Under the pieces are notes generated by a model. The model was not told where the DNA came from. It saw only the letters and a list, made by a program, of their open reading frames with translations, and did no database searches. The position numbers were made by a program, and so were the translations under genes. Positions 12,698-23,961 of a stretch of DNA of 64,000 bases are shown piece by piece. Every line of letters starts with the position of its first letter. Within the stretch, counting starts at the first letter, position 1. The stretch is from Neckera pumila (lineage: Eukaryota > Streptophyta > Bryopsida > Hypnales > Neckeraceae). The stretch is taken from assembly GCA_963969595.1 (NCBI GenBank), contig OZ018408.1:43835022-43899021 (forward strand), read 5' to 3'.

Positions 12698-15455
12698 CGC
12701 TAGTACTAGCTGGGGCAATCTACGTTTTCCACAGCAAAGGAAGGAACCGGCACTGTTTACTATTTTAGCCGTATCTCCAGCAAAGGCTGCATGAATCTTC
12801 GAATAGGTATTGAGAGAGCCTTGAATCCCTTAACTTATAACTTATTGAGTAACATAATCGTTTCAACCAATCAATATGTATTAATATTGTCTGAGAACCT
12901 CTTCTCTTTGCCACATAAATCCATGTGCTTCTGAAAACTGAAGGCGTTCCAGAGCTTATTAGTACGTACAACACATAATCATATGATGGTTACGCAGTGC
13001 CAAAATTTCGTGAGATACTGCATCTGAAAAGTGTTGTAAATTCAAATCGAACAAACTCACCAGAAGTCCCGCACCTCACAATTCAAAAGTAAGCCAGTTT
13101 CTGCTTGTTTTGCTCGGTCCCCATTCGTGGAGAGGTGGCGTTCTTAGCACTCTTCAAAAAAAAATAATACTTTAAAAAAAATCCAAAATACTATTCGGTC
13201 GGAATCATTTGAGCACAGTGAAGGCAATAATTTCAATTACGTACACTGGCAATCCATTTGCGATCACTTAAGGAATTACGCATATCTACAAGGCGAAACA
13301 TTTTCGTGGGTGCAAAAATAGAGTTTAGAAGGTTCCATAATTTTTCAGATTTTTATTTCTAAAAATGTATTTACTATGAATTTTTTGGTTGAAAATTCTG
13401 TTTGACCCATTCTGGTCATAGAGACTTTCCTATTTCCAACCAAGGCTTAGTTGCAAAATCAACCATGAGTTGGTTGCAATATTGAGAATCTTGGAGGCAA
13501 TCCTAATGTGCCACAACTAACTCGGGAACCATGCCATAATTAATCCCTGCTCATCTCCTCCTTCACGGAAAGAGAACAGCATACATGGCCACAATGGGGC
13601 GTAGATCAGGAATGGATTGCCTCCCCTACGTACACTGGTCACTTCCGGTTGCCATAAATGAGATGCACAAGCAATATTTCTTTGGTAAACCAGAACCGGT
13701 AGGATATGAGCAAAACTGTGCCATTTTTACAAAAAATTTGCCAATTTAATGGAGATTCCCTTCGATCATGAACCTTTCAGTTTAATTATAGCGTGGTCAT
13801 TTGAACTCCGGAAATGCTGCAAGTTTGCTTTGGAGTTAATTTTCTACTCAGTTGACAGCTGAAAGGCCTTTTGAACTACGGTAAGCAAGCCTGGAAACGA
13901 ACCCAAAATTGTAAGAAGGCACCACTCAGAAACATTAGGACCCCTGGGGTACTGGTGCTTTTCTGAAGACAAGTAGACATTCAACAAGTGCTGTGTACAT
14001 TTCAGGGAGTGGAAAGGTATGGTGTCCCCTGAGCAGCACTCATCCGGCCCGAAATCCCCCCATTTTCGGTCAAAAAAATCATACAAAAATACTCGAAGCC
14101 AGTGCTGTCAACCTGACCGGTTATCTGATTCCAATAATCCAATTTGACAGGCAATCAGAAAGAGAGTGCTAACTGGTAAGTTTGTGATATCCAGGTACTA
14201 CACCTTGTCGGGGTAGGAAACAGAGTGAGGTTCAATTCCAATTGGAATGTAACCTTGAAATTTGTATGTGTGGCATGGATTCTATAATTGTAAAGATGTA
14301 CGTGAAGAAGCGATATTTCAATTCGGGACAATAATTGCATCAATCTTTACGCTACCACTTCCAGACTTTGTCACTTCCTATCAGCATCGAAGATCATGCT
14401 CTGTTGGGGAAGACAGAGACAGAGACACTACTATTGTAGCTAGAACATGTGATTGACTTTCGATCTTCCCAATGTCGATCTAGAAATTCAACCTTCCCCA
14501 AGCAAGTGGATTTTGGTCCTTGGCCGGCCACACGATTGAGGAAACGCCAATCTCAGCGCAGACTAAATCACTGGTGATTTCAAAGGAGCTGTGAGTGCGT
14601 GGGCAGGTGCAAACAACGGATCCTGTACAGTTAAGCGTGCTTCCTGCAAATTTAAAGGTCTTGTTGTCACAGTCTTTGAAATGGCAAAATTTTCAAGAAA
14701 TTGGCACTGTTTCAGATCGATGCCTGTCTGTACTCGATCCCCAACTTTTCATATCGGATGCCCAGCAGATCAATTGGAGGAGATTTAGTAGGAAAAAGTA
14801 CTCCCAAGCTAGCCTCAGCATGGAGTCCAGTCCTCAAGTTCTGAATACTCTGAACGTGCGTTTCCTTCGATCTCCGGAATATTCGAACTTAAAGTTGCAA
14901 GGTGTTACTACAATAGGCCACGTAGTACTGAAGGCCGAGTCTGCCAGTGAGTTTTCTAGCGACTTTCACGAATTTCGATCTCAACAATATAAATTAATTT
15001 CGATCCGAGCAAGTATGCAAGTGACTAGCTCACTTTCATTACTGTCACTATGACATGCGAACTGCATGCATGCCACTAGATTCAGCATGCCAGTTGAACA
15101 GCCTAAACCAATAGTGCAATATATGCAACTGCTTCACTTTCAATTTCAACAAGATTTAGCTCCCTTTGAAGCGACATTGGAGCAGAATTTCGTATGACTG
15201 TACATTGTTCATTGTTTTGAATTGAATACCGAGTCTCCATGTTGTTCTATCGGTCACTACAGTATGTATATCGGTGCATCAAATTGAATCAAATAAATGT
15301 TCACACTATGGGCTCCGTGGCTACTGCATATTCTTCTTGTCGAGCAAGACTGTCGAGGGTCGTCTGTGTTGATCGAATCGTGGACGGCAGGCCTTGTTTG
15401 ATTCTGGATCAGTTATTTTGCTATAGAATCGGAAATCGTTACGTTACTGAAACTG
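12698..15455. other. Less AT-rich intergenic region, no gene resolved
   Basis: Base composition is closer to that of the gene-bearing region, yet no phase-consistent exon set was found on either strand. CACCAATTTAAT-like fragments of MITE family E occur (for example about 13738). The 152-codon frame at 14595-15053 has no recognised motif. Confidence 0.4.
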
Positions 15456-15615
15456 CAATTTCATTAAAGTAGCGCGATTCCAACGCCATAAATTTTGGCT
15501 TATTTGTACATAAAGGTCCAAAATCTAGCACTGTTATGGATTTATTTTTCAGAACAGGTGTTCTGGAAACTGAAAAGTGCCAAAGAATTGGATTACCACC
15601 AACTTAACGAAATCG
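15456..15615. mobile_element. MITE family E, copy E2
   Basis: Ends CAATTTCATTAAAGTAGCG and CAACTTAACGAAATCG enclose about 160 bp. The inner AGTGCCAAAG block before the right end also occurs in other copies. Moderately diverged. Confidence 0.45.
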
Positions 15616-15631
15616 ACGTTCTCAGGAAAAA

Positions 15632-16345
15632 TAGACAGCTTGACTACAGTGGAGTGAGAATTTGAACAAACCTTTTCACAGCTGGAAATTACTTTACAAT
15701 CAGTACAGTGCTAGAGCTGGGTTCGAACCATTCGATTAGATTCCTGGGATAGAAGAACCAGCTTGACTACAGTAGAGTGCAAGTGAATTTGAACAATCCT
15801 TTTCAGTTTTCACATCTGGAAATTAAATCAATTTAAAATCAGCACAGTGCCAGTGCGGGAATGATCAGATCCGCGAAAAGAATGAGCTTCACTAGTAAGT
15901 GGAGCTACTGTAGTGAGAATTTAATTGAATAAACCTTTTGACTTTTCACAGCTGGAGATTCATTTACAAAGGGGGGCCCTTTTGCTCCCCTCCAAAGTCG
16001 GAGCCCCCCAGCGCCAAATCGAGTAAAAAACAAAGCTGCTTAATCAGCTGATTCCTTGACTTTGAGCAATTGCTGTACAGACACTGGACCACCTCATCGA
16101 AATGCAGATCTGGTGCAAACAAGTTTACATTGATTAGACCAACCGGATGCCTGGGATTATAACTATAATTCCCTCCCAGGCATCCAGGAGGGTATGATCC
16201 CTTGTCAGAGGGGAGGGATACACCCTAGTTAATAATGTTATGTAGAACCAGCTTGACTACAGTGTAGTAAAAATTTGAACAAAACTCTTTACAGCTGGAA
16301 ACGTACAATGCAAACTGTACTATTGTATAGTGCCTGAGCTGGCGG
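15632..16345. repeat. Four dispersed copies of a roughly 100-bp direct repeat
   Basis: Units at about 15632-15720, 15753-15860, 15879-15968 and 16246-16345 share CAGCTTGACTACAGTGGAGT, GAATTTGAACAA, CTTTTCACAGCTGGAAATT and CAGTACAGTGC. The third unit is the most diverged. About 280 bp separate the third and fourth and contain a GGATGCCTGGGA/TCCCAGGCATCC inverted repeat (16145-16156 and 16174-16185). Confidence 0.75.
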
Positions 16346-16391
16346 GGATCTGATATTTTGTTTTTTGAAACAAATGGACAATTGACAATTC

Positions 16392-16656
16392 CAGGGCTTT
16401 TTTTTTGGCTTTCTGGTGCCAGATTGCACCAGAAAAAAAAATCTGGCTAAAAAAGGTTACAAAAAATGCCAAAAAAATTGGATGAAATCGCCAGACAACT
16501 TTGAAATTAAAAAAAATATTAGATGAAATTGCCTAATTGTGGATGAAAACCATACTATACATCCAATAAGTGGATGAATGTTGCAATTTGGAGCACCACT
16601 GTAACATTTTCTATCGCCACTATGGTACTTCTTCGAAAATGAAAAAAAAAGCCCTG
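16392..16656. mobile_element. hAT-type MITE with 8-bp target duplication
   Basis: A 265-bp element with inverted ends CAGGGCTTTTTTTTT and AAAAAAAAAGCCCTG. It is flanked by a perfect 8-bp repeat, GACAATTC (16384-16391 and 16657-16664). An 8-bp duplication and a CAGGG end fit hAT. It contains a second hairpin, TTCTGGTGC/GCACCAGAA, near its left end. A diverged paralogue at about 32440 lacks the insertion. Confidence 0.9.
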
Positions 16657-16664
16657 GACAATTC

Positions 16665-17879
16665 CATTGATAGAAGGAAACAGTACATCGAACCAAGGGA
16701 ACCAGTCCCCGGCGGAACGAGCTGGCGACTTGGCGAGGATCGATCAAATCCCGTTTTTTCTGAATCATCGATCACAAACGGACCAAGGAATGCCGTACGT
16801 ATACGACACTTTCGTTTTCTTCTTGAGTTGAAAGGAAGGTTTGCATTTCAGCAAAAAAGACACTTAGAAACAATGAACCAGGGCACAAGCTAGACTTAAT
16901 TTCTGCAAAGCTGCCCACACGTGCGAGCAGCGAGCTGCTGAGCGAGCACAAATTAACGTACAGTGTGACATGAGCAGTGCGTGCATAAGGCCCGGAATTC
17001 ATCATCTTAGAACTGTTAATTAGAAGTCAACAACTAAATTGAGTTTTTTCGATTATGGAATCGCGGGAAAGCTACAGTAGAATATCGTTGGTGATACGTT
17101 TTTTTATAGTTTATTCAAGCCTTATCAGTTTCATCCAGGATTTCTCTTGTCGTAGAGGATGCCAACAGCAGTACTGTACCGCAAGTACTCAGCCTTCTCA
17201 AGTACCGCAACTGGTTCTTGAACGTGCCCCTGGTTCCAGCAGAACATTAAAGTTTCAACAGTGGTGTTGGGTTGTCCTATCTATTCATGCAAGAAAGGAG
17301 AAGATAATTTAGGCAAAGTGTAGAACTGTGGATTGTTTTTGTCTTGCCAGCATATATGATTCCTTTTGGCTATTTCTGGTTGTGACCTTGTCAATGCAGG
17401 TTTCTTCTAGAAACTGGACCTTTTGGATGCATTTTCACCAACTCACAGTGGTATAATATTCTGCCTCACTGTCCATCACTCTGTTTGCTGCCATTTTGCA
17501 ACTATATATTCATGAATGAAAAAATTTATATGTATTTTTCAGAGATGAAATCATATGTGTACTACAAGATGTAATATTTTCAATTTTTTTTTGGGAAATT
17601 TGAAATTATTATTTTTTTTTAAGAAAAAATATGAAGAAAATTCATTTGAAATCTATTGTATAAAGTACAGACTATCACGCGATCTGTCATGACCCTTTGT
17701 CACAAATACAGTCATGTTTTCATCCCATTTTTTTCATCCCGCTTTTTCATCTTTTTTCATCGCCCATGTCTATGCGTGCGTGATTGCTTCACACTAAGCG
17801 TAACCCTTATGACATTGCAGAGCTTTAGTTGCTTTGAAGAGATTGTTGCAACGGGTTGTACCTAGTATAAAATATATTC
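16665..17879. other. Intergenic, no gene resolved
   Basis: Contains the diverged repeat shared with 32425-32640 up to about 16860, then unique-looking sequence. Nothing else supported. Confidence 0.4.
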
Positions 17880-18370
17880 AAAAAATCTGAAATTTTCACC
17901 ATGGATGTATATAACAGTATAGATCATGGTATAAACCAAAGTTACCGTGTCCCTCTAATATTAGACAATCAACAAACCATGGTTATAGATCCAAAGTTCA
18001 TATTGCAATAAAATAATATAATTTAATAATTTTTACAATTTCTAATTGGAATAAAACTTGACTAGATAAGGTTTATTTCATTAGTTGGACTCAAATTCAA
18101 AAGAACATCATTTTTATGATTGAAATTCACATCAAGAATAAAAAGCACAAAATGGCCAAAACACACTATCAACAAAGATAATCCACGGATTGAGAATCTT
18201 CTTCTTTAGAAAGTCAATAACACCATAATTTGGATTTCTATTCACTGAAAATGTACTCAAATACCTTCAATAAAAGAATTGGATGAAAAAAGATTTTTTT
18301 CCCATCCAACAATCTTAGATGAAGTCATCCATTGGACACTTAGTATCCACAACAGGGTTACATGGTTAAT
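17880..18370 (+). repeat. Dispersed repeat family C, copy 1
   Basis: Shares with 60230-60950 the blocks AAATTTTCACCATGGATG, CAAACCATGGTTATAG, TTAGTTGGACTCAAATTC and a short frame FFSHPTILDEV followed by TLSI. Part is also present in reverse at about 55190-55400. Confidence 0.55.
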
Positions 18371-18599
18371 GAGGTTGAATGAGGAGAAGAGGGTGAATGC
18401 AAGAAACATTTGTACTATTTTGCGTTACACCCTGCATGTTGATTTGTTTTTTAGGCATAACTTTTGCCTATTGAATCCAAATGACTTAAGATTTATAGAG
18501 AAGGTGCTCATGTCCACTATACACCTTGCCTAATTTTTTTTGCAATTTTCAAAAATGTTTTATTATATAAAAACAGCCCCTAATTTTATGTCACAAATT

Positions 18600-19130
18600 C
18601 CAATTTGGAGGTTTTTAGTACTTTTTAGTACTCAAAAAATCAAATTTGGAGCTGAAATTTGGAGAAAAGGGTCTTCTAATAGATTTGTAGCTATGCATAG
18701 GAGGAATTTTAATAAAAATTTATTTTATATTGTGTGGAAGTTCACAAATAGAGCTTCTTTCTTCTTACATTTTAGAATACAAAAAATATTTTTTTGGTGT
18801 TTTTTTTTATGAATGACCATCTCCATAGAGTTATTACAAATGGTATATTTTTATTTTATTTATTTTATTTTATTTTCCTATTTTTAACTAATTAAAGCAT
18901 CAAAATGTCTATTTTCTTGAGATTTGGCACTTTTCTAGTTCTCCCACTTAGAGAATTTTTCTATGCTTAATTTTCCTTCCCGAGGTTTCTTCATTTTAAA
19001 GGTATATACATTGGCCATATTCTTTTTTTAAAATAAAAATTATTTTTCTAATTTTAAAGTACTCCAGAAAAAAAAAAAATGAACACTATAAAAACGCAAC
19101 AAATAATACAAGTGTTTCTTGCATTCACCC
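18600..19130. repeat. Dispersed repeat family H, copy 1
   Basis: Shares CTTTTCTAGTTCTCC, TTAATTTTCCTTCC-like and GTATATACATT blocks with the copy at 45115-45730 and, in reverse, with 20705-21240. No termini resolved. Confidence 0.5.
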
Positions 19131-19739
19131 AAGATTGAACATTATTAATTTATGTTAATTAACTCCTACTAGTAGAAACATGGACAGGTTTGCAAAGACT
19201 GGCTTTATGGTGAATTAGATTCCAATGTAGATTGTAACCTCTAAAGTCTCAAGTGTCTCTTCAACCAATACCAAAAGAATTACAGAAACTCAAATAAAAT
19301 TCTTAAATTTTGTTTCTCATGAATCTCATAAAAAATACTTTTTCTCTACATTGAGAGATTTGGTTCATTCTATTTAGACAAGTGATGAGAAAGTTATAGA
19401 AATTGTTGTATTTTAGGCAATCAAAGCATCTTCTCGAAAAAATAAACTATAGGATTTGTTTTTGAATTTAGTTTGCACAATTTTTCAAAAAAAAGTAGAT
19501 CCGCATGATTAAGTTTGCTTTGTAAAATAGTCTCATCACTATAATTAGTGTGATTCACTTCCATCTTAGAGCTATTGACAATTTAGATTTCATTCTTTTT
19601 TGTCCCTATTTCTACTTAATAGTTTATTAAATGGGCTCTGTAGCTCATGAATAGTGTTTATTTAATTATTACAAGCTTGAATCTATAGGATTGATTTTAG
19701 AAACATGTCATAATTAGGTGTAGTATCCAAAAAGAAAAT

Positions 19740-20678
19740 TTAACCCCTAAAGGACCAACATGCATTTTTTGGCAATATAGAAATTTTGGGCAGATACGTG
19801 TGATTGGAGATTTGCATATTTTGGGCTGAAACTTTAATAGAAGGTGTGGACAAGGAATATCTTTCATATGTACCAAATTTCATGACATTTGGAAATACAA
19901 GTCAAAAGCTATGGCCTAATATGTTTTTTGTTTCTCAACTCAGTTACTGGGCAGTCCGGCAGATTAGAAAAAACTACTTTTTTCAAAAATAAAAATTTGA
20001 AATTGGTTTATTAGATTTACATATATACGTGGAAAGCTTTGAATCATTCCATTTTGATCAATGAGTCAAACATTACAAGGATTTTTAGTTTGCGGGCAGT
20101 TATGGATTGTTTACTCTAAAATGAACTTTGAAGTTGTTTATTTCACTCAATTTTCAATATTTTTCAAAAAAAATAAAATTGTAGGATGTAGATTGTCTAT
20201 TACAACATTGCAACCATTGGGATTGGCATTTTTCAATTCCATAATTAACTTCTTAACAATTTAGTGTTTTGAACCATTCTCTACTTCTTTCTACTTACTA
20301 TTTTCTTCCTATATGTTGTACAATTCCATATAATGTGAAAATTTGAAGCATGTAGCCAACTTGCCCTCAAGAATGAATCCAAATAAGCACAACCATTTGA
20401 GAATTTGTTTCTTAATAATCTGACCTTGTGAAGTGCAGCTGCCCGATTTTTTGCAGGGCCAAAAACAAGACTTTTGCCACTTCAAATGTTAATATCTTCC
20501 AATCTACATGATGGAAGTTTCTGAAATTTTTTCCACACATTCTCAAACCAGAGTACTACAAGATCCTACCTTACATGTGTACAAAAATAATATTTTTCAA
20601 AAATTTGGTACTTGTACTAGAAATGACAGTTTTGGAGCATTTTTGGTGAGAATATAGTCAAGGAACTTTAGGAGTTAA
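19740..20678. mobile_element. TTAA-flanked piggyBac-like element G2
   Basis: 939 bp. Ends TTAACCCCTAAAG and CTTTAGGAGTTAA. Same orientation and body as G1 and G4. Subterminal motif at 20558-20579. Non-coding. Confidence 0.75.
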
Positions 20679-20704
20679 ACAAATTATTGATATAAATGAT
20701 GACA

Positions 20705-21870
20705 ATTCAATTGAGGGTTGTTGCAAGAATGACCTTCTGTTTTTGTTCCATTTTGGTTAGTATTCCCAGTACTATGAGCTTTTGCATTCAAATTTTTAAA
20801 AACCAAATCAAATAAGGATCATTAGTATAAAACTAAAAATAGCATATTACCAAAATTTCAAACCTAAAAAAAATCTAGGTCAAAAGTTATTCCCAAAAAA
20901 GATTAGCTGAAATTTTGAAGAAAATACATAGTTTGATGTTTTAATTTGTAAAAAATAGGAAAAATAATTTTCAAAGAAACAAAAAACATTCTATTTGGAA
21001 AGACTTCATAGTAAAGAGATTTCACCAAAAAAATGATTTTGAAACCATCTTCAATATTCAAACTTGTGCTAGCAAGGGAGCCCTCTTTGCATCGACGTAG
21101 AAGATATAAAATAAAATATTTTTTAATGCCCCTTGGTAGGAACATGAAGTCCTTCTTACTATGGAAATAGACTATAGAAATTTCAGCTCCAAATCATTGA
21201 ATTTGGAGACTCCTTACGTATTAAACCCCCCTAAAATCCAAAACTTGACATATTCAATTAAATGATTTTTAAATATAAAATGATTTTTGAAAATTTCTGA
21301 AAAATATGAGGTATGATTAAGCTCAAAAGAAGAATCTCCAATAAAAATTTCAAGTTCATGTGTGTCATGCTTCAAAAGTTATCAACACCTTCCACCAGCA
21401 CTTTTTTTTTGGCACCATGAGGCTAGATTGCAGCATTTAAAAATAAATGTCTATTTTTTGCTAGATAAAAGTAATTTTTTTTTGCCAAAAATTTACCATT
21501 TTAAAAAAACCCAAGGATGAAGTTGCCAAATTTGGGAGAAAAAATACATGAATGTGATTGAAAAGTGTTTTTTGGTCCAAAAGATAAATGAATGTAGAAA
21601 TACCAAATTTAAAGTGATTGCCATCTTAGCACTTTCTCAAAAAGTAAAAGAAAGGGTTGCCTTCTACTATTCTTTGTATACCTTGTTGAACAAAATTTGA
21701 AGTTGTTGCCACCCAAGAGGCATTGAAGTGCTTAATCTTGTGATTTAATTTGCTAATACCTTAGATTTTTTTTATATGGTCATAAGTAAGTTGGCCTTAA
21801 GGATGATTGCGTCATTGCAAGAAAGACCGGTACTAAAACATTGTCACAAAAGGAGTGCCGAAGCTTGCAC
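20705..21870 (-). repeat. Dispersed repeat family H, copy 2 (reverse)
   Basis: Minus-strand sequence parallels 45115-45730. Both contain a frame reading GIKKYFILY, CKE, SL, LNIEDGF and FLVKSLY. Flanked by related direct repeats, TTGCAAGAATGACC (about 20720) and ATTGCAAGAAAGACC (about 21812). Remnant of an unidentified element. Confidence 0.5.
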
Positions 21871-22383
21871 CGGTGCACCCAATCATGAGTAGCAACTATC
21901 TAAAAGGTTTTACACATAACTTGGTTGATTGCATGATATTTGGATTCCCTTTTAGGCAAAAAATAGAAGTTGGAATTAGGTCTTAGCTCTAGTGTACAAT
22001 GGCTTTAACTAAGGATTTAACCCTTACACAACATTTTAGGTCTTGGCAAGCAAGTCCAAAATTAAATTTGACATTCTTTCTCACATGGGCATTGCGGAGC
22101 CCCGTGTGAAAGCTTGTCCAAAGGCTAATAAATAGTGAGCATCTATCCTCCAAAAAACAACAATCAACTTCAATGCTATTAGAAAAAAATTCAAGTAAAC
22201 TTTTTCAATACAAAACTAATATATTCAAATTATGTTTGGAGACTTCTCTTGAAGACAAAGAGAATGATATGAGAAAGGTAGACTCATTGTAGTTGAGCAT
22301 TAGAAATAATTTCTTCAAGATTCCCTAAAAGTCTAATTGATGAAGATTAGGGTTTCACTTAAGGAGTTAAGTTGTCACTACAT

Positions 22384-22573
22384 GGGGAATTTCGTTAAAA
22401 TGGCGGTGTTCCGTGTGCCATTTTGACAGCATGCCATTTGACCATCTAAGACACACATAGATTTCAAAACGGCCTTTATAAACCATCTAGGACGAGTATA
22501 GATTTCAGAACAACCGTTCTGAACTGCAAAAGTACCAAACTTCTGGAATGACGCCATTTTAATGAAATTCGCC
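22384..22573. mobile_element. MITE family E, copy E3
   Basis: Inverted ends of about 27 bp: GGGGAATTTCGTTAAAATGG at left, CCATTTTAATGAAATTCGCC at right. The 190-bp body has GAGTATAGATTTCAGAAC and AGTACCAAAC, shared with E1 and E4. Confidence 0.7.
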
Positions 22574-23082
22574 ATCTACCTTCTTACTTACTCCCAACTT
22601 TGATTCCTTCTAAGGTTAACACAACTAATTGCAGCCTCTACCTAATTGTATATCATAATATGTACCCCATCTTCATTTAAAAACCTAAATCTGTGAGTCT
22701 CACTTTATCTCTTATTCATGCTAGTGACGCGAATCTCACAAGATAAGAATGCGGATTACCTTAGATTCAGGTTCTGAAATAACGAGGAGGTATACATTAC
22801 TCTTGCAATTCGTTGGGATTGCAACTGGGCAGTACTCACCATACTGTATCGTTTCCAACATGTATACACAAGGCCAGGGTAGGGAGAACTGAGAGGGAAG
22901 TGTTACCGAATCAACATGTTCGAAACTTTGAATCAACACTTCTAGTGCATGAACACACACACAGACTGCAGAGTTGTAGAAAACTTAACCTATTCTTTCA
23001 GACGCTGATTATTGCATAAGTACGGAAGTAAGGGAACGTAAAGTCAAGCAACAGTGTCCTATTAATTTCTGCACATTAAACT

Positions 23083-23270
23083 ATGGCAGGTCTGATAGTC
23101 TTGGGCGGCAATGCAAGCGGGGCGGTGGCCTGGGTCAGGGCCGGACTGCCGGAGATGATGCCGAAGACTAGCTCGTGGGCGACGTTGCGTGCGCCAAGCT
23201 TTGAGATGGGCCGGGAATCTGGTTGCAACCATGCCACTGGTCGAACGGTCCAACCAGATTCTTCCGTAAA
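23083..23270. other. CpG/GC-rich island with terminal hairpin, coding status unclear
   Basis: A sharply GC-rich patch in AT-rich DNA. On the minus strand an open frame includes ARNVAHELVFGIISGSPALT and ends PPKTIRPAIV; on the plus strand a 64-codon frame is open too. No family recognised for either. The right side has a hairpin, GAATCTGGTTG/CAACCAGATTC (23215-23225 and 23251-23261). It could be an exon end, a transposon remnant or a regulatory island. Confidence 0.35.
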
Positions 23271-23762
23271 TTACTGAGGGAACTTACAAGAATTCGGAAT
23301 TATAAAGTATTGAGACATTTCTGTATCTTCCAATTCCGTTCAGTTCTCAATCCAATTTCCTAACTCAGAAATAATTGGATCGCTTTGTTAGCGTCGATCA
23401 GGTTTCGCCAATTGGTGTGTCATGCGTGTGGATTTTCAGAGTACATGTATCAGAACCGAAACCAAAATGCACAGTACCTGGGAGAATTGACCCCCGGCCT
23501 CATTGGGATTAGGATTCATTAAGTTACCCTCTATCAAGAGGACGCCTACAAAAAATTGCCCATGTTTTTCATTTTATTTTTGGGTGCAAATGAAAGGATG
23601 TATTCATTGCATAAATGGCCGATTTTTGACCATCAGGGAAAACACACTAACTTCAGTTACCTCCCTCCCTTTCGCCATGTGGTATCACCTCATTGGTCGA
23701 CATTAATCTGCTCTCCACGAACAAAAGTGCAAGTGGCATTACAATTAGTGCAAAATATCAAT

Positions 23763-23953
23763 GGGCAATTTCATTGAAATGGTGATATTTTTTTTATAGT
23801 GGCGTGAAAACAATTTAGAATGGTCGTTCTAAATCTATACCTATTTTAGATGGTTCAGAACAACCCTTCTAAAATCTATACCTATCCTACATTGCAAAAG
23901 CGGCACACCGTCAAAGTGGCACTTAGAATACTACCAATTTAATGATGTTGCCC
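23763..23953. mobile_element. MITE family E, copy E4
   Basis: Ends GGGCAATTTCATTGAAATGG and CCAATTTAATGATGTTGCCC enclose 191 bp. The flanks ATATCAAT and ATATCACT match at 7 of 8 positions, a possible 8-bp hAT-like duplication. The body has TAGATGGTTCAGAACAACCC, like E3. Confidence 0.7.
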
Positions 23954-23961
23954 ATATCACT

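Noticed and set aside
14595..15053. 152-codon plus-strand open frame
   Set aside because: No motif, overlaps another open frame, and reads through apparently non-coding sequence.
15711..15729. GGTTCGAACC as a tRNA T-arm
   Set aside because: No acceptor stem, D-arm or anticodon arm around it; it belongs to the direct repeat.
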